From NCBI RefSeq assembly GCF_015710975.1, contig NZ_CP049783.1:620001-684000 (forward strand): a DNA stretch of 64,000 nucleotides, read 5' to 3'. Made by a program: the position numbers and the translations under genes. Of the stretch, positions 1-8,492 are shown one piece after another. Each line of letters starts with the position of its first letter. Position 1 is the stretch's first letter. This DNA is from Paenibacillus polymyxa. GTDB lineage: Bacteria; Bacillota; Bacilli; Paenibacillales; Paenibacillaceae. The notes beneath the pieces are model-generated. The model ran no database searches, had not been told where the DNA came from, and was given only the letters and a program-made list of their open reading frames with translations.

Positions 1-289
1 TTCGATAGCCATAGATAATATCCGCCATGAATAACAGTGGAATTTTATGAACCGATTTTTCCAAATAATCGGTTTGCAACCGGATTATTTTTTCCGGGTT
101 GGTAATGTTTAATATGGAGCCCGTGTTATAAATATTATAGTCCGTGTTTAGCCCCAATTTTTTCAAAGGACCCGTCACAACCGTATCCATGTCTCCTTCA
201 AAAAAATCACCAGTCAGTTGGATGAGCTGGCCGATCTTCTCTTCTATTGAAAGACTATTCAATTTTTCAAGCAATGTTTTGTTGTCCAT
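1..289 (-). CDS. Glycoside hydrolase family 3 beta-glucosidase, N-terminal part only
   Basis: The N-terminal 96 residues are visible; the rest lies beyond the left edge. The reading frame starts MDNKTLLEKLNSLSIEEKIG and continues through LQLTGDFFEGD-like and KIPLLFMADIIYGYR-like motifs, which are typical of the start of the GH3 catalytic TIM barrel of BglX-type beta-glucosidases. No signal peptide is seen, so the enzyme is probably cytoplasmic and acts on sugars brought in by the PTS permease encoded just upstream on the same strand. The start has a TGGAG ribosome site about 7 bases ahead. The exact substrate (beta-glucosides or another beta-linked sugar) cannot be read from this fragment. 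Confidence 0.85.
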   Translation of the reverse strand, partial: MDNKTLLEKLNSLSIEEKIGQLIQLTGDFFEGDMDTVVTGPLKKLGLNTDYNIYNTGSILNITNPEKIIRLQTDYLEKSVHKIPLLFMADIIYGYR

Positions 290-314
290 GATTTTCTCCA
301 CCAAATTTTATTTA

Positions 315-347
315 TTCTCTATTTGTTCTCTATTTGTTCTCTATTTT
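315..347. repeat. Three tandem 11-bp units at the 3' end of the PTS gene
   Basis: Units of TTCTCTATTTG occupy 315-325 and 326-336, with a third unit at 337-347 differing at the last base. On the minus strand each unit carries an in-frame or near-frame TAG, so duplication here only adds or removes residues at the extreme C-terminus of the permease or changes the spacing to the downstream beta-glucosidase. Confidence 0.7.
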
Positions 348-1736
348 TTCTTTAAATCCAAAGATCCACGTCAACGCAAATGCTACACCAAAACCGATTA
401 AACAAACTAAAGCATACAGAAAAATTTGATTATTCAGATACAATAACAAGCCAGGTATAGCTGTAATCGACATGCCTGTGGCTTGAACATTAAAGATACG
501 TGCGAAGAATCCTCCAACCGCTCCTCCAATCAAGCCCATCACGAATGGTTTACCATACCGAATGTTCACCCCAAAAATTGCCGGTTCTGTAATGCCCAGC
601 AGTGCAGACACGGCAGAAGGATAGGCAATAGATTTGGTTTTTAATCTTTTCGATTTCAGGCCGACAGCTAACGCCGCACCTGCTTGTGCACAAATAGAGG
701 CCGAGCTGATCGGGTTAACCATATTCCAGCCGCCATCCACCAGCATCTGTATTTCGATCAGGTTGAGCGCATGGTGCAGTCCGGTAACGACAATAATCTG
801 ATTAATGCCACCATAAATAAACCCGCCAATGCCAAATGGCAATTTCAAAATAGCTGTAACGGCCGATAATATTAAAACCTCTACCTCATGGAAGATGGGA
901 CCAATCACGAACAAGCCCAGTACCAGTGTGAGCAACAATGTCAGAAACGGTGTCAGAATCAAGTCCAATGCCTCAGGAACGGATTTCCTGATTCTTTTCT
1001 CCATCATCGCTCCCACGATCCCTATAATGAACGCCGGCAGAACGGAACCCTGATAGCCTGCGATTTTAATGAAGCCCAAAAACAAAAGAGGCTCCTTCAC
1101 ATGTTGAGCGACATCCCAGGAAGTAGGTAAAGAAGGACTTACCAGCATGAGTCCGAGCAAAATTCCCAAGATCGGCGACCCGCCAAACACTCTGAATGCA
1201 GACCAGCAGACCAGCACGGGTAAAAAGGCAAAAGCAGTATCGGTCAGTATTTGCGTAAATAATATGAAATTCGCAGAAATATCATCCGGTGTAAGTCCAA
1301 ATAACTGTAGCAGTGCAGGCTGAGTTACCAAGCCCCTAACTCCCATAAACAAGCCGGTAGCTACCAATGCTGGGATAATGGGAACGAATACATCCCCAAA
1401 AACCCGGATCATTCTTTTGAAAAAGTTATCATCTTGCGTGGAGGCCTTCTCTTTCAGCTCTGCCTTTGATGTAGCAGATACGTTCTGGCCGACCATCGCT
1501 TCGTAAACTTTGTTCACGGTACCGGTTCCAAAAATAATCTGGTATTGTCCGGAGGTAAAAAAGACCCCTTTTGCCTTATCAATATTTTCAATAAATTCAT
1601 CATCAATAATATCCCTGTCTTTTACAATCAATCTCAACCGTGTAGCACAATGTGCCATGGAAATAATATTGTCTTCTCCACCAAGCCCTTTAATGACATC
1701 CTGGGCTATTTTAACGTATTCTTTCTCAAGACTCAT
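330..1736 (-). CDS. PTS transporter EIIBC, sucrose/beta-glucoside (Glc) family
   Basis: This 468-residue membrane permease would import and phosphorylate a sugar using phosphoryl groups from a separate EIIA. The EIIB domain is N-terminal (about residues 5-85) with the phosphocysteine in the motif HCATRLR near residue 30. The EIIC domain (about 105-460) has about ten hydrophobic segments and the signature GITEPAIFGVN. No EIIA domain is fused at the C-terminus, as in sucrose, trehalose and MurNAc permeases. The gene lies 40 bp upstream of a GH3 beta-glucosidase on the same strand, so a glucoside substrate is likely. Sucrose-type sequence similarity and the GH3 partner disagree, so the substrate is left open. 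A cre box and a perfect palindrome precede it. Confidence 0.88.
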   Translation of the reverse strand: MSLEKEYVKIAQDVIKGLGGEDNIISMAHCATRLRLIVKDRDIIDDEFIENIDKAKGVFFTSGQYQIIFGTGTVNKVYEAMVGQNVSATSKAELKEKASTQDDNFFKRMIRVFGDVFVPIIPALVATGLFMGVRGLVTQPALLQLFGLTPDDISANFILFTQILTDTAFAFLPVLVCWSAFRVFGGSPILGILLGLMLVSPSLPTSWDVAQHVKEPLLFLGFIKIAGYQGSVLPAFIIGIVGAMMEKRIRKSVPEALDLILTPFLTLLLTLVLGLFVIGPIFHEVEVLILSAVTAILKLPFGIGGFIYGGINQIIVVTGLHHALNLIEIQMLVDGGWNMVNPISSASICAQAGAALAVGLKSKRLKTKSIAYPSAVSALLGITEPAIFGVNIRYGKPFVMGLIGGAVGGFFARIFNVQATGMSITAIPGLLLYLNNQIFLYALVCLIGFGVAFALTWIFGFKEKIENK

Positions 1737-1815
1737 CAGTCTTCTTCCTTTCCTCTGTTCCTCTTAGTTAGTCTGAACCTTTAAAACTTGGACTAATATG
1801 CTTCTTAAGAATAAC

Positions 1816-1831
1816 ATGACTGCGCTTTCAA
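1816..1831 (-). promoter_or_regulatory. cre box (CcpA site) upstream of PTS operon
   Basis: Read on the minus strand the site is TTGAAAGCGCAGTCAT, which fits the cre consensus WTGNAARCGNWWWCAW at all but one position. It lies about 80 bp upstream of the PTS start, so catabolite repression by CcpA is expected. Confidence 0.65.
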
Positions 1832-1855
1832 ACAGTGCGATTATTTTACTACATT

Positions 1856-1874
1856 AAGGTCAAATTTTGACCTT
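1856..1874. promoter_or_regulatory. Perfect 9+1+9 palindrome upstream of PTS operon, probable operator
   Basis: AAGGTCAAA and TTTGACCTT flank a single central base. The spacing and position, about 120 bp upstream of the PTS start and next to AT-rich promoter-like sequence, fit a dimeric repressor or activator site. No regulator gene for it lies in the window. Confidence 0.55.
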
Positions 1875-1924
1875 TTTATACCCTTGGCTATAAATAACTC
1901 CGAAAAATAGGCTTTATACTGGAA

Positions 1925-1991
1925 CAAAAAATGCACCTTCAGAATGGGCACTGGATAACTTCATGGTTTATCCGGTGTATTCCAAAGGTGC
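1925..1991 (-). terminator. Terminator of the PAP2 phosphatase gene
   Basis: A long imperfect hairpin has outer arms GCACCTT (1933-1939) and AAGGTGC (1985-1991). It is followed on the minus strand by a T tract and sits 22 bp after the phosphatase stop codon. Confidence 0.7.
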
Positions 1992-2012
1992 TCTTTTTAT
2001 TATCCTATTTGG

Positions 2013-3788
2013 TTACTTCGTGACTTTCAACTGAACACGATCAGCTGTATAGACAACCTTCACTTTATAGTTGCTCGGCAAACCTGCTACTTCGATGGAA
2101 GAAAATTCCCCGCTTCGTTTACCGTAGGTTAAAATGGTCGCACCGCTAGCTGGTACATATTTGTTAGCAAAATTCAGGCGTAATTTTCCGTTAAGTTGGG
2201 CGGTTCCCTTAATTTTGAGTACATCATTTTTACTTTGCAGATTGAGTTCAAGCTTGCCCTTGGCTGTTTGTTTGTAATTGCTGCCAACAATCAGCTTTCC
2301 AGCATTGTTTTTAAGAAGAGTTCCCCCGTTATTTGTAACTGTACCACTTCCGAAAGCTGTCTCCGAATTACCTTCAAGTATACCTTGATCGATCTGTGTA
2401 CCACCGGAATACGTATTGCTACCCATAAGCTTCAACGTACCTGTTCCCTTTTTAATCAGCTTTCCAACACCAGAAATATGGTTGCGCCAGCGATCCAATG
2501 CATTGAAACCGCCTTTGGAAGCGTCCATATTCACCGTAACATTATTGGCAAAAGCACCGTAGCCGTCCGCAGCGGAAAACAGGTTCAAGCGTCCCCATCC
2601 TTCGGCATCGTCAAGCACAGGATAACCGGATGGAAGGCCTGTAGTGGCCAATACCCAACGGCGTTGTGTGCTGTCAAGGTAAGGTTGACGTGTCTCCAAC
2701 AGCACTTCAGCTCCCTTAGGTACTGTCATGGGCGTCGTAGCTGGATTAATCTGACTGAATCCATACGTTAATCGTTCATTATAATTTTTTTTGTTCGTAG
2801 CATAATTGCTGAAACGATCTGGGGCTGTACCTTTTTGGGACAGCAATTGTTTATGAGCATCCTGGTAAGCTGCTTTCTTCAAGTTGCTATTGGCTGGATC
2901 AGACAGGATCGCAGCAGCCATCGCTGTTGCCATGACGCGTCCTCCCATAACATCAAGCGGGGAATGCATCCCAGCAACAACACGATTATTGCCCAGCTCC
3001 GAAGCTCGTGTCAGCAATTCCTGATAACGCTCCGGCATGGCATAGGCCATAGCTATAGAACTGAGGTATGCAGCATTGGTATGACCGCTAGGAAAGCCGC
3101 CATCATTAGTAGCATCAGATTTGAGGGCAGGGATCAGACTTGGAACAACTACTGAATTGTCGCTCCAGCGGAACGGACGAGGATAACTAAAGTAAGATTT
3201 GGCCGGGTTCGTCGTAGAGTAGTCCCCACGCAAGGTATTGACCAGATTCACGACGTTGCCGAGACTGGAACTGGTATCCCCTGCATTCGTTCCCTCATCT
3301 TCATATTTTTTAGTTGTGGCATCGGCCGGAACGTCGTTGATTGTTGTCGTGGCACCTGCCTTCTTTCGATATATATCAGTCAGCGAACCCAGACCGTCGA
3401 TTACACTGTAGCTCTGATTTCGGCGGTCGTCCAAATAAGCCGCATCGGCCTCACTGGAAGTGCGACGGGCAGCAATATCAATCACTTTTTGAATATTAGC
3501 GTCCAGTACACTGCTATTTAGCTTAGTCCCTGTGTCCCAGGTAGCCCCAGGAGTCCAAAGCTTATTAAATTCAGAGAGCAACCCGAGAGTCGGATTGGAG
3601 CTTTCCGTCTTATTAGCAGAACTATTATTTTTGTAATGATCTACGAAATATCCCCATGACGGTTCTGTTGGAGTTACTGTTGTTGGCAGTGTTGCTGCAC
3701 TCGCGTAATTTCCACCCAGAGAACCTAGAAGTAATGGTACAGATAATAATGCAACTGATAGTGGTTTTCTTAGCAATTTCATTCTCAA
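2013..3788 (-). CDS. Secreted PAP2-family acid phosphatase with autotransporter-type beta-strand repeat
   Basis: This 591-residue protein has a signal peptide (residues about 1-32, ending ASA) and a PAP2/vanadium-haloperoxidase-type phosphatase domain (about 40-310). The three catalytic motifs are visible: K-x6-RP in KSYFSYPRP, PSGH in GGFPSGHTN, and R-x5-H-x3-D in NRVVAGMHSPLD. The C-terminal half (about 430-590) contains an autotransporter-associated beta-strand repeat (GTLKLMGSNTYSGGTQIDQG) and beta-rich sequence, unusual in a Gram-positive protein. It probably hydrolyses phosphomonoesters outside the cell. There is no LPXTG or SLH anchor. The second ATG six bases downstream is an alternative start. 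Confidence 0.85.
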   Translation of the reverse strand: MRMKLLRKPLSVALLSVPLLLGSLGGNYASAATLPTTVTPTEPSWGYFVDHYKNNSSANKTESSNPTLGLLSEFNKLWTPGATWDTGTKLNSSVLDANIQKVIDIAARRTSSEADAAYLDDRRNQSYSVIDGLGSLTDIYRKKAGATTTINDVPADATTKKYEDEGTNAGDTSSSLGNVVNLVNTLRGDYSTTNPAKSYFSYPRPFRWSDNSVVVPSLIPALKSDATNDGGFPSGHTNAAYLSSIAMAYAMPERYQELLTRASELGNNRVVAGMHSPLDVMGGRVMATAMAAAILSDPANSNLKKAAYQDAHKQLLSQKGTAPDRFSNYATNKKNYNERLTYGFSQINPATTPMTVPKGAEVLLETRQPYLDSTQRRWVLATTGLPSGYPVLDDAEGWGRLNLFSAADGYGAFANNVTVNMDASKGGFNALDRWRNHISGVGKLIKKGTGTLKLMGSNTYSGGTQIDQGILEGNSETAFGSGTVTNNGGTLLKNNAGKLIVGSNYKQTAKGKLELNLQSKNDVLKIKGTAQLNGKLRLNFANKYVPASGATILTYGKRSGEFSSIEVAGLPSNYKVKVVYTADRVQLKVTK

Positions 3789-4067
3789 ATCAGATCCTCT
3801 CTTTTCTTGTGCCCTTCATACTTTCTCTTCAGAGCTATCACCTATACAACAAGTTGTATGACATAAAGAATCATATCTTAAGTTTGTTAAATAAAGAGCC
3901 TAGTTTTGTTAAATTCTTCTTGCTTATTTATATGTAAAAGGAATATCAACAACATTCAACATAGAATAGTTTTTATTGTTTGTAATACTTTCACCATGTT
4001 GATATGTGCTTATGATCAATATAGTTGGTGTATTGGACCATAAAATCTAATTAAGGTAGGTTGTCTT

Positions 4068-4753
4068 ATGAGCGAGGAAACTATTGCTTTCAAATGTGGA
4101 GCGTGTAAACAGATACCAGATAAACCCCTGTTAGAAAACAAAGATTTTGAGATTGTAGCCATCGAAGATGCTATGGACTGGGCGGATTTCAAACATCATA
4201 CTCCAGATCTAAATAATGAAATATGGGAGAGAGCATTGATACCTCCGGTAAAAGGTGATTCAAAAAAGTACAAGTATATTTTCCTTTTCATATGTCCGTT
4301 GGAGAAACTTTTTGGACTTTATTCAAACCTGCTTATTCACATTTTAATGGTTGGGAAGAGCAGCCTGATGAGATCAACTTCTCTGCGTTTATTAAATGTA
4401 GATTTGAAGACATCATATCGGAAAATGAAAAAAGAGCTTGGATCACTGTCAGAGTGGAGGAAGTCCTGCTATTGAAAAATGTATGTAATGAAATGCCACC
4501 CCGTGATGGAACAGGATATCTGGATTCATTTCATATGTTTGGAGAGGCTCAGCTATTGCAATATAAGGATTGGATTCTTCTTGATGCAAACGCACAAAGT
4601 AATCTTGGGATTTGGGCATTAATTAAAAGAGTTAAGGATGATAACCATTTGGTGGCATATGGCGAATGGGAATTTCATTCCAATTTAGTCTACTGTGGAA
4701 ATCTAATAATCCCTGAAGACGAGTTGAACCAATTCATGCATGTTAGAGAGTAA
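4068..4753 (+). pseudogene. Hypothetical protein gene, frameshifted at an A6 tract
   Basis: Two overlapping open frames read as one protein if a single base is restored. The first frame starts at 4068 behind AAGGTAGG and encodes an N-terminal CGAC zinc-type motif. The second frame continues from about 4268 to 4753 through VQVYFPFHMSVGETFW and FNGWEEQPDEINF to the end. The switch falls at six A residues (4262-4267); seven A would give one frame of about 228 residues. After the switch the first frame reads into low-likelihood sequence and stops at 4475. The family is not recognised; the CxxC start loosely recalls DUF2199-type proteins. It may be a true mutation, a phase-variable tract or an assembly error. 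Confidence 0.65.
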
Positions 4754-4960
4754 AATGATAAGTAAAGGATATCTTATACAGATACAATACACTCAGAGCG
4801 AGATAATCTGTTGTAAATTAAAGGATCGAGCAATAAAGAGTATCCAGCAGGATGGGCAAGCAGCGATGAGTAAATAGGGACTTTATCCCACTTTCAGCCA
4901 TTTGCTGCAAATGGATTGCTTCCTATATCTTAAAATATACATACATACCCGGAGGTTGCC

Positions 4961-6229
4961 ATGACTACTAAATCTGCTACAAAAAAAGAAACGGGCCAGT
5001 CGCTCCCCCTCCAGGGGCCGCAAGCGAAAGGTACCGTTTTTGCGATTCTGATTGCGATCAGTTTCGTCCATCTGTTCAATGACTCGATTCAATCGGTCAT
5101 TCCAGCGATCTTTCCGATCCTGAAGGAATCTATGAGCCTGAGCTACACGCAGATCGGCTGGATTTCATTCGCCATCAACTTTACAGCTTCGATCATGCAG
5201 CCTGTCATTGGCTTGTTTTCGGACAAACGACCTACGCCCGCTATCCTTCCCATCGGTATGGGCTTTACGCTGACCGGCATGCTGCTGCTCGCCTATGCTG
5301 CCGATTATAAAGCGGTGCTAATCGCAGTCATCTTCGTAGGTCTGGGCTCAGCTGCCTTTCACCCGGAAGGCTCGCGCGTGTCCCATATGGCGGCAGGATC
5401 ACGCCGGGGATTGGCACAATCCATTTTCCAGGTTGGCGGCAATGCAGGCCAATCGCTGGCACCGATGCTCACAAGCTGGATTTTTATCCCGTTGGGGCAA
5501 TTTGGCGCCATCTGGTTCACAGGTATTGCGGCAGCCGGGATTGTAGTGCAGTCATTCATTGCCCGCTGGTACGGTAACGTCCTCCGTACAGAAGGCATTG
5601 CACGCAAAAAAGCGGCGACACGCCGCATGAAACCCGAAGTGCGCAGCCGTATTATGTTTGCCATGATTGTCCTCATTCTGCTGGTATTTGTCCGTTCGTG
5701 GTATTCGACCTCGGTGGGAAGCTACTATTCGTTTTACTTGATGGAAGTATTTAAAATGCCATTGGCGGATGCACAGCTGTACATTTTCCTGTTCCTCGGG
5801 GCTGGAGCGCTAGGTACCTTCTTTGGTGGTCCGCTGGCAGACCGTTTTGGTAAACGCAATATGATTTTTCTGTCCATGGTATTAGCTGCACCGCTGGCGC
5901 TGCTATTGCCTTATGCCAACCAATTCTGGACAGCGATCCTGCTGGCGATTATTGGATTTATTATGTTGTCCAGCTTTTCGGTCACAGTCGTATATGCACA
6001 GATGCTCGTGCCTGGCAAAATCGGGACGGTGTCCGGTCTCATTACGGGCCTGGCCTTTGGCCTTGGCGGTGTAGGTGCACTCGTGCTCGGCAACTGGATC
6101 GACAAAGTAGGCATCACCAACATTATGTTCCTATGCGGCTTTTTGCCACTGCTCGGCATTTTAACCTTCTTACTTCCTACAGACAAAACCCTGAATCGCT
6201 GGGCGGAAGAAAATGGAGCCGAAGTGTAA
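4961..6229 (+). CDS. fsr: MFS transporter, fosmidomycin-resistance (Fsr) type
   Basis: This 422-residue inner-membrane protein has about 12 hydrophobic segments and an Fsr-like N-terminal pattern (FVHLFNDSIQSVIPAIFPIL, then QIGWISFAINFTASIMQP). The loop motif GLFSDKRPTP replaces the usual MFS loop 2-3 motif, and a second copy reads GGPLADRFGKRN. Fsr proteins export fosmidomycin and related compounds by proton antiport; the natural substrate here is unknown. The start has a perfect GGAGG site six bases ahead. It stands alone, with a GC-rich hairpin at 6239-6265 after it. Confidence 0.85.
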   Translation: MTTKSATKKETGQSLPLQGPQAKGTVFAILIAISFVHLFNDSIQSVIPAIFPILKESMSLSYTQIGWISFAINFTASIMQPVIGLFSDKRPTPAILPIGMGFTLTGMLLLAYAADYKAVLIAVIFVGLGSAAFHPEGSRVSHMAAGSRRGLAQSIFQVGGNAGQSLAPMLTSWIFIPLGQFGAIWFTGIAAAGIVVQSFIARWYGNVLRTEGIARKKAATRRMKPEVRSRIMFAMIVLILLVFVRSWYSTSVGSYYSFYLMEVFKMPLADAQLYIFLFLGAGALGTFFGGPLADRFGKRNMIFLSMVLAAPLALLLPYANQFWTAILLAIIGFIMLSSFSVTVVYAQMLVPGKIGTVSGLITGLAFGLGGVGALVLGNWIDKVGITNIMFLCGFLPLLGILTFLLPTDKTLNRWAEENGAEV

Positions 6230-6238
6230 CAGGCTGAC

Positions 6239-6265
6239 GTGCGGCGGCCAACTAGGCCGCTGCAC
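6239..6265 (+). terminator. GC-rich hairpin after the fsr-like gene
   Basis: The arms GTGCGGCGGCC and GCCGCTGCAC form a stable stem 10 bases after the stop. The following T tract is weak, so this may be a poor terminator or an mRNA-stabilising hairpin. Confidence 0.35.
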
Positions 6266-6312
6266 ACCTTTATAGCAAAGGTTTTGTAGCAAAGTAACGT
6301 AATTCCCCACTT

Positions 6313-7236
6313 CTACTCCAATCCATTCTCTTCTTCTGCCAAACGCATCAAAATACGGCGCTTCCGATATAGCATTTTCCCTGCTTCAGCTACGTCACTA
6401 ATAGCGCTTCGATTGGCAATGGAGCCAAACAAAATCCCCGCAATCGGGACCATTTGCAGCAGCTTTTTCCATCCAAACTGATCACGATAGGTGTTAATGA
6501 TTTCTTTCCAACCCTGCATCTGGGAAAAAACCTGTGCCTGACGTGAAGGATCATCGAACAAGGCCAGTTCCTCTAATACAGCTTTCTTCCCCACAATATC
6601 AGATGAAGCGAATTGCATACATTTAATAATAAAAATGCGCTCCTGCTTATCATGGGGGTTAAATCCATAACACAAAGCGATTTCCTGAAACACCTTGAGT
6701 GACAAGCCAAGCAAAATAGGGATATCCGCCGCAATTGTAAATACACCGCCAATTCCCGTGGTTGCTCCCTGAGCGGTGGCAAAGGTAATGCGACCCGACG
6801 TCATCTCGTCCGCAGTCTGATCCATGATCGTTAGCGGAAGCTCAGCCGCCTGCTTCAAATCCCACGTGGATTCGGCACTATGTTCTGCATCTGCATTTTC
6901 CCCGGAATGGGGCTGATTCTCCGTATCCGAGGCGGAAGCTGCACCATTTTGCTGAATCATATATTCACGGGCCGTCTTGTTCAGCTTACTCAGGACTGTT
7001 TCTTCTTTCACCAAATATTTGCCACCATTTTGAATGAAGCTACCCATCTCGTTAAGCAACTGCTCCAGCTTGTCCTTAATGATTTTGGGCGTCAGCCGAT
7101 CCAACAGCATAAAGGGCCATCTGCCGATTTTTTCCCAGAAAAAAATATCCTTCTGCTCCTTCTCCCACTTTTCAATCTGCTTCAGCTCTTGGTGCAATAC
7201 ATCCTGACTTTCCCGATATTCTATAAGCGGCTTCAT
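6313..7236 (-). CDS. EcsC family protein
   Basis: The 307-residue protein matches the EcsC family, whose founding member is linked to the B. subtilis EcsAB ABC exporter; its biochemical role is unclear. The family core is visible from about residue 130: a Gly-rich segment TAQGATTGIGGVFTIAADIPILLGLSL, then CYGFNPHDKQERIFIIKCM and a conserved hydrophobic C-terminal helix (MVPIAGILFGSIANRSAISDV). The N-terminal 120 residues are charged and probably helical. Unlike the founding case no EcsA or EcsB gene is adjacent. A ribosome site (AAAGGAG) lies 12 bases before the ATG. Confidence 0.8.
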   Translation of the reverse strand: MKPLIEYRESQDVLHQELKQIEKWEKEQKDIFFWEKIGRWPFMLLDRLTPKIIKDKLEQLLNEMGSFIQNGGKYLVKEETVLSKLNKTAREYMIQQNGAASASDTENQPHSGENADAEHSAESTWDLKQAAELPLTIMDQTADEMTSGRITFATAQGATTGIGGVFTIAADIPILLGLSLKVFQEIALCYGFNPHDKQERIFIIKCMQFASSDIVGKKAVLEELALFDDPSRQAQVFSQMQGWKEIINTYRDQFGWKKLLQMVPIAGILFGSIANRSAISDVAEAGKMLYRKRRILMRLAEEENGLE

Positions 7237-7364
7237 AAGCGTAGACGTCTCCTTTTGACTATGCTAGTTTATGTATGGATAATACGTAAGTAAGGCGAGT
7301 TCAGGTTTCTTTTTTTAGCAAACGAGATGTATAGTAAGTTAAAATTTGTACAGATCGGAGTGTA

Positions 7365-7844
7365 ATGATGAATAATATAGGGCTTGTCCCTTACCATTGT
7401 GAGCATGAAGCGATTTTACATACCTTTTATTTGCCCGAGGAGCAGAAGCAATTTACTGGAATGCCAGCTGAAATGCTGGCACTGGCCAAGGAAGATCCAC
7501 ACCGCCATCCTGTCGTGATTACGGCTACTGGAAGGCCGGTTGGATTTTTCATTTTATACGATGGAGATGAATTAGCAGACTATACGAATACTTCTGTGGC
7601 ACTGCTACTGCGTGCATTTTCAATTAACTACGCAGATCAAGGACATGGGTTTGCTAAACAAGGACTGCTTCTGCTACCACAGTTCATCTCTACACACTTT
7701 CCACATATTCGCGAGATTGTACTGGGCGTCAATGCCCGTAATCTTGCTGCCCAAAGTCTATATCTCAAATGCGGTTTTATCGATGAAGGTAACACTAAAA
7801 TGGGACAACACGGCTTGCAGCATATTTTTAAAATGAGCGTATAA
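7365..7844 (+). CDS. GNAT family N-acetyltransferase
   Basis: About 159 residues with the GNAT fold: an N-terminal strand-helix unit, the strand PVGFFILYD, the acetyl-CoA-binding region (NYADQGHGFAKQGLL, a variant of the Q/RxxGxG/A loop), and the C-terminal motif VNARNLAAQSLYLKCGFIDEG. It probably acetylates an amine on a small molecule or peptide; the substrate is unknown. GGAG at 7357-7360 serves either of two adjacent ATGs (7365 or 7368); 7368 has the better spacing. It ends at a bidirectional terminator shared with the Lrp-type gene. Confidence 0.82.
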   Translation: MMNNIGLVPYHCEHEAILHTFYLPEEQKQFTGMPAEMLALAKEDPHRHPVVITATGRPVGFFILYDGDELADYTNTSVALLLRAFSINYADQGHGFAKQGLLLLPQFISTHFPHIREIVLGVNARNLAAQSLYLKCGFIDEGNTKMGQHGLQHIFKMSV

Positions 7845-7870
7845 CGCTGACTTCAATTGCCCTCGTAAAC

Positions 7871-7903
7871 AAAAGCTTTCGGCACAAAATGCCGAAAGCT
7901 TTT
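7871..7903. terminator. Bidirectional terminator between GNAT and Lrp/AsnC genes
   Basis: Perfect 13-bp arms AAAAGCTTTCGGC and GCCGAAAGCTTTT flank a 7-base loop. T-rich sequence lies on both sides, so it serves the two convergent genes. Confidence 0.9.
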
Positions 7904-7907
7904 ATCA

Positions 7908-8333
7908 TTAAATTTCGCCAATGGAAAAGCTCAATTTGTAGTTACCAAACTTTGTAAGTTCATCCAGCATCGTATTTAACTCTGACTGTGAAGACATGCG
8001 TACCCGCATCCAATAACAGCCCTCCCCACTCACCCGATGGATTTCGACAATAGAGGAATGCTCCCGTGCAAAAGTCTGAAAAGCACTGTGAGTCGTTCCT
8101 GAATTCAGAAAAACCGTAATAAAGGCATGAATCGTCTGCCCAATTTTCTCCGGGTTCCAGCGTAGTGTATAGCCCTCAATAATACCTGCATCCTGCATTT
8201 TTCGAACACGCGCCCCTACTGCTTGGCCTGTCAAATGAACTAGCTGACCGATCTCCTTATGCGTTAAAGAGCTGTCTTCAATTAAATGATGAAGAATACG
8301 CAGGTCGGTCTCATCAGGTACGAATAGTTCCAT
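7908..8333 (-). CDS. Lrp/AsnC family transcriptional regulator
   Basis: About 141 residues: an N-terminal winged HTH (DETDLRILHHLIEDSSLTHKEIGQLVHLTGQAVGARV region) followed by the RAM/AsnC ligand-binding domain (FITVFLNSG, VEIHRVSGEGCYWMRV). Such proteins form octamers that sense amino acids or related effectors. The ATG at 8333 is preferred because AAAGGA lies about 9 bases ahead; an in-frame ATG at 8351 has no ribosome site. It is divergent from an MBL-fold hydrolase, with a short inverted repeat in the shared region, so it may control that gene and itself. Confidence 0.88.
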   Translation of the reverse strand: MELFVPDETDLRILHHLIEDSSLTHKEIGQLVHLTGQAVGARVRKMQDAGIIEGYTLRWNPEKIGQTIHAFITVFLNSGTTHSAFQTFAREHSSIVEIHRVSGEGCYWMRVRMSSQSELNTMLDELTKFGNYKLSFSIGEI

Positions 8334-8440
8334 AGTTATTTTTCCTTTCATGATGAAACGAGAATGCTGGTTTTCCTTTCAGCAGGCCGTAGCCTGCATC
8401 TGCTTGCGTCAGATATGATTGTAGCAGAAACAAAGAACGG

Positions 8441-8456
8441 CCGAAAATACATTCGG
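8441..8456. promoter_or_regulatory. Inverted repeat between Lrp-type regulator and MBL hydrolase
   Basis: CCGAA and TTCGG are separated by six AT-rich bases, about 37 bp before the hydrolase start. It is a candidate site for the divergent Lrp-type regulator; evidence is position and symmetry only. Confidence 0.35.
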
Positions 8457-8492
8457 TCAAAAAAACATTTACGATCAAAGGAGCTTCCATAT

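Noticed and set aside
2196..2771. Plus-strand open frame of 191 codons inside the PAP2 gene
   Set aside because: It lies wholly opposite a gene with intact catalytic motifs and has no ribosome site or recognisable motif.
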